The translations under genes were made by a program, and so were the position numbers. From Candidatus Roseilinea sp. (GTDB taxonomy: Bacteria > Chloroflexota > Anaerolineae > J036 > Brachytrichaceae): DNA of 64,000 nt. The stretch spans positions 3,906,001-3,970,000 of the forward strand of contig AP024676.1 in NCBI GenBank assembly GCA_025998955.1, in the 5' to 3' direction. This document shows positions 51,415 to 62,900 of the stretch, in pieces. The notes under the pieces are model-generated. The model saw nothing but the letters and a program-made list of their open reading frames with translations, made no database searches and had not been told where the DNA came from. The number at the start of each line of letters is the position of its first letter. Positions within the stretch are counted from its first letter, which is position 1.

Positions 51415-52406
51415 TTTGCGGTCAGGGCAGGCGAGGCAGCCGGGACGCTCTGTTGTGCGACGGTCCGGTCGGCCTGCGGCGCCAAGATGTTGGCTGCAAG
51501 CAACACGAAAATGATCCAGACGGCATCGGCCAGCAAGAGATGCACGATCTGCATCCAGGTCGGTGCCAGCAGGATGACGTTGAGCATGCCTACGGCGCAC
51601 TGGACGAAGAACAATGTAGTCAGCGCGCCGGCCAGCCGCCGGCTGGGGGCGTCGCTCGCGTATTGGTATGCGCGCCATGCCGTCGCAATGACATATAAGC
51701 CCATCAGCACGGCGATCGCGGGGTGCACCACCCGCAGCCGGACGAGGAAGTGCGCCGTCGGCGAGAACTTGGCTTGCCATCCGGCTTCGAACGTGTCCGG
51801 CCGGAACAGCGTGTCGCCCAGCGCCGTGATTGCGCCCGTCGCGTCCAGCAGGATCAGGCCGCCGACGCCGATCGCCAGCAACAGGCGCAGGGCGCGCGGC
51901 GGCGTGATGTGAGCATCAACGCCATCTTCGGTGCGATCCGCGAGCCACACCGTCAGCGTGATCGCGCCGAGCAGGAACAAGGTGTTTGCCTGGTGCACGG
52001 CGATCACCACCGCGCGCAGCGCCGAGTCGTCCATGCCGGTGAGTGATTGCAGCACGATGAATGCACCGATCAGCGACTCTACGACGATCAAGGTGAGCGA
52101 GATGCTCACAAATCGCCGTGCGCGATGACCGGGTGTGAATATGCGCCGTGCTGCGATCCACATCACTGCGACGAGTATCAGCGCCAGGCCGCTGGTCAGC
52201 CGGTGGAAGAGTTCGATGAACGTCGCCAGGGCAGGAGCAGGTGGGATGACGTGGCCGTCGCACAATGGCCAATGATCGCCACAGCCGGCGCCGGAGCCGG
52301 TGGCACGCACGACGGCACCCCACAGGATCACCAGCACGTTGAAGGCGAGAACCCCCCAGGCATACCGCCGGAAGCGGGTTAGGCTCGATGTGTTGCTCAA
52401 CGCCAA
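51411..52406 (-). CDS. ctaA: Heme A synthase (COX15/CtaA)
   Basis: The enzyme oxidises heme O to heme A for aa3-type cytochrome oxidases. The 331-residue membrane protein has about eight hydrophobic segments. The motif GAVVRATGSGAGCGDHWPLC with its Cys pair is near residue 30-50, and heme-ligand His residues fall in LFHRLTSG, AVHQANTL, RVVHPAIAV and QIVHLLLAD. The start is a TTG at 52406 with no nearby ATG; a second TTG at 52400 is possible. It overlaps the MOSC gene by four bases. This implies aerobic respiration. Confidence 0.95.
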   Translation of the reverse strand: MALSNTSSLTRFRRYAWGVLAFNVLVILWGAVVRATGSGAGCGDHWPLCDGHVIPPAPALATFIELFHRLTSGLALILVAVMWIAARRIFTPGHRARRFVSISLTLIVVESLIGAFIVLQSLTGMDDSALRAVVIAVHQANTLFLLGAITLTVWLADRTEDGVDAHITPPRALRLLLAIGVGGLILLDATGAITALGDTLFRPDTFEAGWQAKFSPTAHFLVRLRVVHPAIAVLMGLYVIATAWRAYQYASDAPSRRLAGALTTLFFVQCAVGMLNVILLAPTWMQIVHLLLADAVWIIFVLLAANILAPQADRTVAQQSVPAASPALTAK

Positions 52407-52436
52407 GGATTCTATCCCACACCCGGCGCGTGCCCA

Positions 52437-52466
52437 GTGACGTTCATCACCCCGGTCAGATACAAT
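52437..52466 (+). promoter_or_regulatory. Promoter candidate for the complex-I-like pair
   Basis: GTGACG, 18 bases, TACAAT. Transcription would start at about 52473, directly at the ATG at 52474, so the mRNA may be leaderless. Confidence 0.4.
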
Positions 52467-52473
52467 CCTGTTG

Positions 52474-53148
52474 ATGTCTCAGCTCATCGAACTGTTCGAC
52501 CGGTTGGCGCAGGCGACGGTAACCCCGCTGCTCATCCTGTTGGCCGTTTCGGCCAGCGTCGTCGCCATCGTGCGCAACTGGCGGCTCGCCCTGCCGATGA
52601 TGGTGCTGCAATACGTAGCGGTTGGCGTTCTGCTCGCCCGAGTGATCGAGCCGAACGTAGCACTCATCAAGTTGCTGGCAGGTGCAATCGCATGCCTAGC
52701 AATCAGCATCGCGGCCCAACGAGGCGACATCGCGCGCACTGAACGCGGCGAGTCCATTGCACGTGAGCGGCTGGCGCAGCCAGATTGGCACCGGCTGCCG
52801 GCGCAGTTACTGCTGCGCGCCATCGTCGCCATTTTGGTGTTGACGGCGGCCTTCGGTGCGACCATTCGCTTCCCGCTGCCTGGTGCGGCGCGCGAACTCG
52901 GCCTGGGCGCTTACATCCTGATCGGCTTCGGTTTGCTGATCGTGGCGACGGCGCATGAGGCGCTCAACGTCGGCTTGGGATTGTTGATGCTGTTGTCCGG
53001 GTTCGAGCTGGCCTACACGCCGCTCGAGCCGAGCATCGGGGTGAGCGTGCTGCTGGGGCTGACAACGCTGCTGGTCGGTGCGGCGATCTCGTATTTGACG
53101 CTCGCCGACGCCGGCGCCACTGCTGCCGAATTGAAAATTGAAAATTGA
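52474..53148 (+). CDS. Polytopic membrane protein next to a complex-I-like subunit
   Basis: The 224-residue protein has about six hydrophobic segments (LLILLAVSASVVAIV, MMVLQYVAVGVLLA, AILVLTAAFGATI, LGLGAYILIGFGLLIV, LGLLMLLSGFELAY, GVSVLLGLTTLLVGA). FGLLIVATAHEALNVGLGLL and the helix arrangement recall small NuoK/HyfE-type subunits, but I cannot assign it with certainty. It is followed by a NuoN-like gene 73 bases downstream, and the two probably form one membrane module. Its last codons (ELKIEN and stop) are encoded by a 7-bp array. Confidence 0.75.
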   Translation: MSQLIELFDRLAQATVTPLLILLAVSASVVAIVRNWRLALPMMVLQYVAVGVLLARVIEPNVALIKLLAGAIACLAISIAAQRGDIARTERGESIARERLAQPDWHRLPAQLLLRAIVAILVLTAAFGATIRFPLPGAARELGLGAYILIGFGLLIVATAHEALNVGLGLLMLLSGFELAYTPLEPSIGVSVLLGLTTLLVGAAISYLTLADAGATAAELKIEN

Positions 53149-53221
53149 AGAACTGGAAATGACGGGTCGGCCTGAACCAATTTTCGATTCTCAATTTTCG
53201 ATTCTCGATTTGCGATTCTCA
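53131..53221. repeat. Two 7-bp tandem arrays between the membrane subunit genes
   Basis: TTGAAAA twice then TTGAAGA (53131-53151) supply the end and stop of the first gene. ATTTTCG, ATTCTCA, ATTTTCG, ATTCTCG, ATTTGCG and ATTCTCA (53180-53221) run up to the next gene, and the final A is the first base of its ATG. The two arrays are roughly complementary. Confidence 0.85.
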
Positions 53222-54837
53222 TGATTCCCGCTGCGCTGCTCGTCGTGAGCATTCCGCTGGTTGGCGCGGTGCTGGCCTACGCGTTGCGCCGATGGCAGGG
53301 GATCGAGATCGCGGTTGCCGTGCTCGCGTGCGCCGGCGTCGTCGCGCTGCTGGCTCAACCGCTCGACAGCAAGATTGCGCTACCGGGTATATCGGTTGGC
53401 ATCGAGCTGGGCGCGCCGTTCGAGGTGCTAGGCCGGGTGATGCGCGTGCGCGCTGCCGAACGCATTCCGATCTTGTTGCTATTTGTCTGTGCTGCAGCGC
53501 TGTTCGTGTTGTCGTGGCGCGCGCCACAGGGTTGGTCGTTCGTCCCCATCGGCCTTGTGGTATTGGCAGCAGCGAGTCTGGCCCTGATGATTCGTCCGTT
53601 CGTCTATGCGGCGCTGGCGTTCGAAGGCGCGGCTGCGCTGGCGGCGCTGATGATCCAGGCCGAACGCGGCGGCGAGCGGTCTACGCTGGGCGCCCTGCGC
53701 TATCTGAGCACAACGACCCTGGCGCTGCCGCTATTCTTGTTTGCGGGCTGGTCCATAGACCGCGCCGGCACGGTCAACCTCAACGACGCAGCGGCGCTGG
53801 CAACGGCGTACGGCCCGGCCACCGTGTTGCTCATCGGCGGTTTTGGGCTGATGATCGGCGCGGTTCCGCTCTACACCTGGGTGCACCCGGTCGCGCGGGA
53901 TGCGCCGCCGCTGGTCACGGCGTTTGTCGCTACGGTCGGTGTAGGTGCAGTGTGCTTTTTGCTGCTGGATTTTTGGCAGGCGTACGAATGGTTGCGCGTC
54001 GGCGCTCAGGCGGCCGATGCCCTCGCCGTCGGTGGCATCGCGTTGCTCATCTTCGGCGGCGCGCTGGCGTGGGCGCAAAAATCGTTCGCGCGCGTGATGG
54101 CGTGCGCGCTCCTGGTGGAGATCGGTTGCGCCTTGCTCGTCATGAGCCGCGGTGCTCAACTCTCTGTGGAAGCGCTGACGTTCGCGACTATGGCGCGCAT
54201 GCTCTCGCTGGGCGTCTTCGGCTTGGGAGTGTGGCGTTTGCGCGCGTTGCGGTCGAGCGACGCGTTTGCCGACGTGCGTGGCGTGCGCGATCTGTGGACG
54301 GTGATGGCGCTCGGCGTGGGCGGGCTATCGTTGGCCGGCTTTCCCGGCACGCTCGGTTTCGTCTCACGCTGGTCGGCGGCGCGCGCCTACGGCGTCGCTG
54401 ACGCCGAGGGATTGGCGCTGCTCCTGGTCGCGAGCGCCAGCGTGGGCGTGGGCGTGGGGCGCGGCTTGATCGCCATGTTCGATGCGCCCTGCGTCGAGGT
54501 GGTCGAAGAAACGGGTGTAGGGGCGCCCGTCAGTGCGCAAATGGCTTTATTTCCGGAGCGCGTGCTTGCATTTGGCGACGAAGCCAAAGCCACGAGCGCG
54601 CCGGTGGACTCATCACCGACGCCGGACGCTCCCCCGCTGCTCGCGGGTGAGACGCTCATCGAAGGCGAAGTGTTGCAAGAGGATATGCAGCGACCGGTTG
54701 TTGTGAAGCTGGATTCGCTCGGCGCCCGACTGATGATCGGCACAAGCGTTGCCGCGGTTATCATCTTCGGCATCTGGCCGGGGATCATCGCGGCGTTGGC
54801 AAAGGCGGCTGCTGCGCAATATACCTTTTATCCGTAG
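53221..54837 (+). CDS. NADH-quinone oxidoreductase subunit N/M-like proton-conducting membrane protein
   Basis: The 538-residue polytopic protein has about 13 hydrophobic segments and the proton-antiporter look of NuoN/NuoM/MrpD: GLMIGAVPLYTWVHPVARDA corresponds to the FHxWxPxAH block, and LSLAGFPGTLGFVSRW to the late GxPPxxGFxxK block. Several expected charged residues differ, so it is divergent. A soluble-looking tail (SPTPDAPPLLAGETLIEGEV) precedes the last helix. It stands with one small membrane gene and no other complex I genes, so it may be an orphan ion-translocating module. No Shine-Dalgarno site exists: the leader is a heptamer array ending at the ATG. Confidence 0.75.
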   Translation: MIPAALLVVSIPLVGAVLAYALRRWQGIEIAVAVLACAGVVALLAQPLDSKIALPGISVGIELGAPFEVLGRVMRVRAAERIPILLLFVCAAALFVLSWRAPQGWSFVPIGLVVLAAASLALMIRPFVYAALAFEGAAALAALMIQAERGGERSTLGALRYLSTTTLALPLFLFAGWSIDRAGTVNLNDAAALATAYGPATVLLIGGFGLMIGAVPLYTWVHPVARDAPPLVTAFVATVGVGAVCFLLLDFWQAYEWLRVGAQAADALAVGGIALLIFGGALAWAQKSFARVMACALLVEIGCALLVMSRGAQLSVEALTFATMARMLSLGVFGLGVWRLRALRSSDAFADVRGVRDLWTVMALGVGGLSLAGFPGTLGFVSRWSAARAYGVADAEGLALLLVASASVGVGVGRGLIAMFDAPCVEVVEETGVGAPVSAQMALFPERVLAFGDEAKATSAPVDSSPTPDAPPLLAGETLIEGEVLQEDMQRPVVVKLDSLGARLMIGTSVAAVIIFGIWPGIIAALAKAAAAQYTFYP

Positions 54838-55041
54838 GTCCGCCATCGGCGAACGTGAGGACGCGCCGTGACACCAATCACGCTGTGCACATCTCCGCGT
54901 TGGTCTTGTTGGGGTCACGGCAGTAGAATCAGAGTTTGGCAATCTGGCCCGCTGTGGTGGCACAGCGAAGTGATCGTCTCACTGTGACCATTGCGTGGCT
55001 CACCTTGAATACACATTTACGATTCAGGAGAAAGTTTTCAG
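54838..55041. other. Leader region of ppdK with weak promoter candidate
   Basis: TTGGTC (54900), 18 bases and TAGAAT (54924-54929) form a possible promoter. AGGAGA lies 10 bases before the ppdK ATG. No riboswitch or hairpin stands out. Confidence 0.35.
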
Positions 55042-57897
<2,856 letters not shown>

Positions 57898-57920
57898 CGC
57901 GTGCCAGAACGCGGCGTTAC

Positions 57921-57951
57921 AGAACCCCGATTTCGTAGAAATCGGGGTTCT
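57921..57951. repeat. REP-like palindrome beside the RAYT remnant
   Basis: AGAACCCCGATTTC and GAAATCGGGGTTCT form a perfect 14-base stem with loop GTA, 23 bases beyond the ppdK stop. A sister copy lies at 58729. Confidence 0.8.
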
Positions 57952-57963
57952 AACTTACACAAC

Positions 57964-58092
57964 ATGCCCTGCCGCGCCGAGTTCGCTGCCCATTGCTACT
58001 ATCACATCTTCAACCACAGCAACAACCGGGCGCCGATCTTCTATGAGCGCGAACATTTCGCCTTCTTCTTACGAACGATGCGCGACCGTCTA
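57964..58092 (+). pseudogene. REP-associated tyrosine transposase (RAYT), truncated
   Basis: The reading frame starts MPCRAEFAAHCYYHIFNHSN and continues NRAPIFYEREHFAFFLRTMR, the opening block of Y1/RAYT proteins (YYHIxNRGNNRxxIF ... ExxxxFLxxL). Homology ends at about residue 43, where the sequence joins the end of the DUF2442 gene. The HUH and catalytic Tyr regions are missing. It lies 13 bases from the palindrome at 57921, the usual arrangement of RAYT genes and REP sequences. The open frame continues to 58185 but is antisense to DUF2442 there. Confidence 0.75.
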
Positions 58093-58359
58093 CGGCTTGA
58101 ACTGGAGAGGAAAGTGATCTGGATGCTCCAGGGCGTCAAGCTCGATATCAACATCGAGAGCTTCCCAGTAGAACTGCATCGGTGAAATGCGCTTGACGGC
58201 GAGCAGTTGCTCCACGGTCGCTCGCTTGAGCGCCGGATAGTCCGCGAACGGCACGAAGTATTCGTGGTCATCTACCCACAGCCAAAAGCCATGCGCAGTG
58301 ATTGCGGTCACCTCACTGGTTAAAGTGTTTGTCCCACTCTGCTCGGAAGTCGTCTGCAT
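58090..58359 (-). CDS. DUF2442 domain protein
   Basis: The 89-residue protein matches DUF2442: SEVTAITAHGFWLWVDDHEY, VPFADYPALKRATVEQLL and YWEALDVDIELDALEHP. The function is unknown; the family is often found next to DUF4160 genes and has been suspected to be part of toxin-antitoxin-like pairs. The ATG at 58359 lies inside the DUF4160 gene (47-base overlap). A GTG at 58311, one base after the DUF4160 stop, is an alternative start that fits the family better. Confidence 0.8.
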   Translation of the reverse strand: MQTTSEQSGTNTLTSEVTAITAHGFWLWVDDHEYFVPFADYPALKRATVEQLLAVKRISPMQFYWEALDVDIELDALEHPDHFPLQFKP

Positions 58360-58546
58360 GTTCTCGAATGATCTCCTCGGCTTCGGCTAGCTCTTTCGAC
58401 CCCAAGTTGTAATAGTATGCCAACGCGATGATCGGCTCAAGCCAGAACTTCGCCGTGCCGTCTGCGGTTGAAACGTGAACGTGACGCCGTGTTTCTTCGC
58501 GACTGTTGAAGAAGCGATATCCTTTGACGCGAAGGATCGTTGGCAC
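58313..58546 (-). CDS. DUF4160 domain protein
   Basis: The 77-residue protein has the DUF4160 pattern: PTILRVKGYRFFNSREETR, HVHVSTADGTAKFWLEP and a C-terminal helix (AEEIIREHADDFRAEWDKHF). It is upstream of DUF2442 on the same strand, as is usual for this pair. The biochemical function is unknown. Confidence 0.85.
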   Translation of the reverse strand: MPTILRVKGYRFFNSREETRRHVHVSTADGTAKFWLEPIIALAYYYNLGSKELAEAEEIIREHADDFRAEWDKHFNQ

Positions 58547-58573
58547 ACATGGAATTATACGTATCGCGTAGCC

Positions 58574-58601
58574 GCAGCGACTCAGCGCTCAGCGACTCGC
58601 C
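58574..58601. repeat. Short 7-bp tandem array
   Basis: GCAGCGA, CTCAGCG twice and ACTCGCC in register, about 28 bases upstream of the DUF4160 start. Confidence 0.5.
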
Positions 58602-58728
58602 TTTGTTGACCAAAGAAAGCTTTGTACTAAATGCTCATGCGTAGATCGCCGCTGATGCGCCCGTGCTGTGCGTGAGCGACCTGCTGACTACACAGTGGGC
58701 GCGCATAGAGGTTGAAATGGGAGCAATC

Positions 58729-58759
58729 AGACCCCCGATTTCGTAGAAATCGGGGGTCT
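58729..58759. repeat. REP-like palindrome, sister of 57921
   Basis: AGACCCCCGATTTC and GAAATCGGGGGTCT form a perfect 14-base stem with loop GTA. It differs from the 57921 copy by paired changes that keep the stem. The IS630 element begins at its right edge. Confidence 0.8.
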
Positions 58760-58760
58760 A

Positions 58761-59905
58761 TACCGCTTGCGGAGTCAAGGTGTGCTAAATCAACTTGGCG
58801 TATGAGAACAGGACGACCGCGACAACCGATTGAGATCGCTGAGAGCGTCGAGCAGTTGTAAGCCCTGTATCGCCAGGAGAAGGATGGCCTGAAGCGCCGG
58901 CGTTACCAGTTCGCCTACGAACTCAAACGCGGCACCAGCACCGATGCGGCCGCTAAAGCATGCGGAATCAGTGGCACGGCTGCCGATACGTGGGTGCGAT
59001 GGCTACGCCAAGGTGGATTGACAGAATTGATCGCGGGGCATAGCTGGGGCGGGCGGCGGCATGTGGGCGGGCGGCTGAGCGAAGAGCAGGAAGGCGCGCT
59101 AGTGCAAGAGGCGGCCGCGGGCAAGATTCGGAGCATCCACGACGGCGTGGCGTGGGTGCAAGCGCGATGCCAGGTGCGATACACCTACTGGGGCATGCGC
59201 GGGGTGTTCGCGCGGCTGGGACTGCGCAAAAAGGTGCCCCGCCCGGCCAATGTCAAACGGAACGAAGCACGCCAAACGGCGTGGAGAGAGGGGGCTGTGT
59301 TACCAGCTGGCCCAAGCGGGCGTCAGGTTGGACGGCGCGATCATCATGAGCGATGAGATGCGGGTGGGTTTACATAGTCAGGTGCGCCGGCGCTGGTGTC
59401 CAGTCGGCATGAAGCTGGTGCAGCCGCAGCAGATGCGGTTTGACCACCGCTGGCTGGTGCTCGGATTAGCCGTTACCCGGCTCAAGCTGCGCTGGCGTTG
59501 GCAGGCCAACCTGCGTCAAGACAGCATGCTGGCGACGGTGCACGCCTGGCAGCAACATCCGGACGGCTTGGATGCTGTGGTGTGGGACAACGCGCCCGCT
59601 CACAAGACCAAGGCTGTTCGTACGGCCATCGCTGGCACTAGCACTGGCACTGGTGGTGCGGTGATCTTCCAACCGCCGTATGCGCCGGAGCTGAATCCCG
59701 TTGAGCGCATCTTCGAATACCTACGTGACCACATTGAAGGCGAACTCTACGCCACCATCGAGGCCAAAATCGAGCGAGTCGAGCAGATATTGCATGCGTT
59801 AGCTGACGACGCCGACGCACTTCGCAGGCTGGTTGATTGGCGTTGGATCAAAGACAACGTCCAGGCCCTGTCCTTATTTAGCACGCCTTGATGTGGCAGT
59901 TGGTA
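58761..59905. mobile_element. Second IS630-family element, decayed
   Basis: The inverted ends share TACC, TGC and TCAAGG-GTGCTAAAT (left to 58790; right from 59876, inward), and TA borders both ends (58759-58760 and 59906-59907). Length is about 1.15 kb. It differs in its ends and protein from the element at 22691, so it is a separate IS type. The transposase carries a stop and a frameshift. Confidence 0.8.
58802..59891 (+). pseudogene. IS630 transposase with nonsense codon and frameshift
   Basis: From the ATG at 58802 the frame reads RTGRPRQPIEIAESVEQL, then TAA at 58859, then ALYRQEKDGLKRRRYQFAYE and an HTH (STDAAAKACGISGTAADTW). At about 59290, in a run of five G, the frame changes and continues AGVRLDGAIIMSDEMRVGLH (first Asp), DAVVWDNAPAHKTKAV (second Asp) and FQPPYAPELNPVERIFEYLR (Glu). 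All DDE residues are kept, but two lesions separate them. Confidence 0.85.
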
Positions 59906-59941
59906 TACATCTTCTGATTTCTGCGCGGCTAATCCGCTGAC

Positions 59942-62900
59942 CTACCGCACCACCACCGGCATGAACACCTTCACCGGCAGGCTGCCTGCGACGCGCTCGT
60001 CCGTTTCCACGCCATTGCGGTTGAGCACGCGCACGCGATACTGGCACCGGGGCGTGCTCGCAGTCGTGTCGGTGTAGGTTTGCGCAGTTGTCGTGGGGAA
60101 GGAGCCACCCAGCAGCGCCGGCGTGTCTTCACCTTCACACTGGCGATAGACGTTGTAACCCAGCACGTCGGTCGTTGTTCCGCTCCAGGTCAACGCGTTG
60201 TTGCCTGGCGCAGGTGTTAGCGTAAGCGAGGTCAGTGTTGGCCGTTCGCAGGCGTCACCCAGGTAGTTGCCGTCGGCATCGGCCTGGTCGGGATTCGGCG
60301 TCTGCGGACACGAGTCCATCGCATCGGCGATGCCATCGCTGTCGGTATCCAGGCAGCCTTCGTCAATCTGGTCGTCGCCGTCGTCGTTCACGCCGTTGCA
60401 CTGCTCCAGGTTCGGCAGCGTCGGCAACAGCACCTGCGTATCGTGGTCATGCGGTTCGGGTGGATACACCTGCTGAGCTGCGCGTGTTGGCGCGCCGGCT
60501 GCCGATCGCTGCTCGCGTGACAATGACGCTTTGTCGGTAAACGCATCCATCGCCATATCCGTCATAGCGCCGATGCGGCAATCACTCCTACCGATGGCTG
60601 CGCGATAGGCGTCTGGCATCATGCGACGAATGGTCTCACTGCCGTCACGCACGATCCAGCAGCCACTGCCCGGGCCATACGGCAGCCCGGCCCAATCGTC
60701 TGGACTGGTCAGCGTCTCCAACGTTCCGTTGCCGAAGGCATTTTCCCTGCCGTCGCCGTTGATGTTCTGGCTGACCGTGCCGGACTGGATGCTGCCGTTG
60801 CAGTTCCAGTCCACGCCCGGCCCATGTGCCGGCAGGTCGGTCAACTGCCAAGTGCTGCCCTGGCGCATGCGGCCCAGGGTGCGTGTGCCGTCGCTGAGCA
60901 CGATCCACTTCTGGCTCATCGAATCGGTGCAGCCGTAATGGAACACCGGCACGAAGGCTGTGTCAGCCGTGTCGCACTGCACGTCGCGACGCAACGTATA
61001 GCCCGTCGCCGTTGAGACTTCGGACAACGCGGCCTCATTCAGCGACGGCAGCGTGCCGCTCTGGAAGTCTGTCGCCGACAGCCATTCGTTCGTGGCCGCC
61101 TTGTAGCACAGGTGGCTGGTGCTGTAGCGATAGTTCATCACGCTGATATAGTGCGGTTTCTGATTGGTGCTTTCCCAACCACCGTCGTAATACACGATGT
61201 CGCCCAGGCGCGTCTGTGCGCCGCTGCCCTGCCGCCCGCCGTGGCCCAGGCCGAGGTTGTGACCCAGCTCATGCACGATGCGATAGATGTGCTCGGAGGC
61301 TGTGCGAAACGTATTCAACCTGCCGTCCCCGACGGTGAACCAGCGGCAGACCGGGTCGTTCTGCGGATCGGCTATGGTGAGCGGGCAGTTCAGCGTGTTC
61401 ACGTCAATCGTCACGTGGTGCCATGCGCCGCTGCGGCCGGGGTTGTGGCGACTGTAGACGTAGTGATGCGTCCAGCTCAGCTTGGGCGGGAAGTAGTACT
61501 GGCCGGTGGCCGGGTCAATCGTCGCGGCGGCTTGCTCCGCGCCGATGGTCGAGGTGACGCCGGACGTCGGTCGCGGGCGCTCGTTCTCGGTCAGGTGCAA
61601 CGTGATGCCGTGGCGGCGGAATAACTCGATGATGTAGGGCCACGTCTCCGGCTCCACCTTCGCGCCGCGCTCGTAGTCGTATTGCACGAACACGTCCTTG
61701 CGCAGTGGGTTCGCGCCCAGCGCCGGCAAATTGACGACCTCGCTGCCGAAGTCCAGCCCTAGCACCTCCCAGCCGTCGGGCAGTGCGTCGCGGTCGGTGT
61801 CGGGATTCGTTTGGCGTGTGCCGAGCAACAGTTCGATCTCATCTACGATGCCGTCCTGATCGGTGTCGGGCCGTGTCGCGGTGGGGGTGTTGCCGAACAG
61901 AATGCTGAGGCCGAACATGTAGGTATACAGCCCCTCGGCATCGGTCGCGTTGGCCGAGTAGTTGACGATGTGTCGCGTGCCAGGGGCGACGATGAGCGTA
62001 CACGTCTCGGTCGTGCTCGCGCCGCTGAAGGTGCAGGTGCGCGACGACGGCAGCCTGGTGCTGATGTGGATCGAGCGCACGCCGCTCGGGTCGGTCGCGG
62101 TGGCGTTAATGGTGACGGTAGCGCCAACGGCCGGCGAGCGCGGCGAATGGCTGACGGTGATGACCGGCGCGCGGCCATCCACCTGCACCAGAAAGCCCGT
62201 CAACGGCGCGAAGCCCAGCCGGCCGCGATGATCGGTCACGCGGGCGTAGTAGCTGTGCCGGCCTAGCGGCAGCGTCGTCGAGAAGGTGCATTCGCCGCTG
62301 CGGTCGTTCGCGCCGGCGAAGCCGCACGTGCGGCGCGTTACGCCATCCACGATCAGGTCAATGCTCTCGATGTCCACATCATCTGTTGCCGAGGCGGTGA
62401 AGGACACCGTCGCGCCGCGCCGGACGGTGTTCGGCGTGTGGCGAACGGAGACGGTTGGACGGCTGCTGTCGGCGCGCGGCAGGTCGGCGTCGTTGATGAC
62501 GAAGGTCGGCCAGCCTGCCGGCGCGTTCTGCGCCGCGCCCAGCGGCTACACGCGATCGTTGCCGGCCACGCCGCCGATGCCCTGATGCGCAAACGCCAGG
62601 CGGAAAGGCGCGGACGAACCAGACAGGAGTGATCGCGGGAAGATGAATTCGGCGCTCGCTTCGAATTCGTTCGGCAAGGCGTAACGCGCGTCGTACGTGC
62701 ACGACCCGGCGATGACGTAGCCGCCGGCGCCGTCGCCGACCTTGCATTCGCGCGTTGTATTGCTCTTGGCGATGAAGGCCCAGTCGCTCGGCTGGGCCAG
62801 CGCGTCGCCGCTGGCGTTCGGGTCGAGGTAGACCGCCATGGCCGCGGTGTACGCCTCGGCGCGCTCCATACACACGTAGACGTAGGTTGATGTCGCGCCG

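Noticed and set aside
57964-58185. A 73-residue functional gene
   Set aside because: Only the first ~43 residues match RAYT proteins; the rest is antisense to DUF2442, so it is a truncated remnant.
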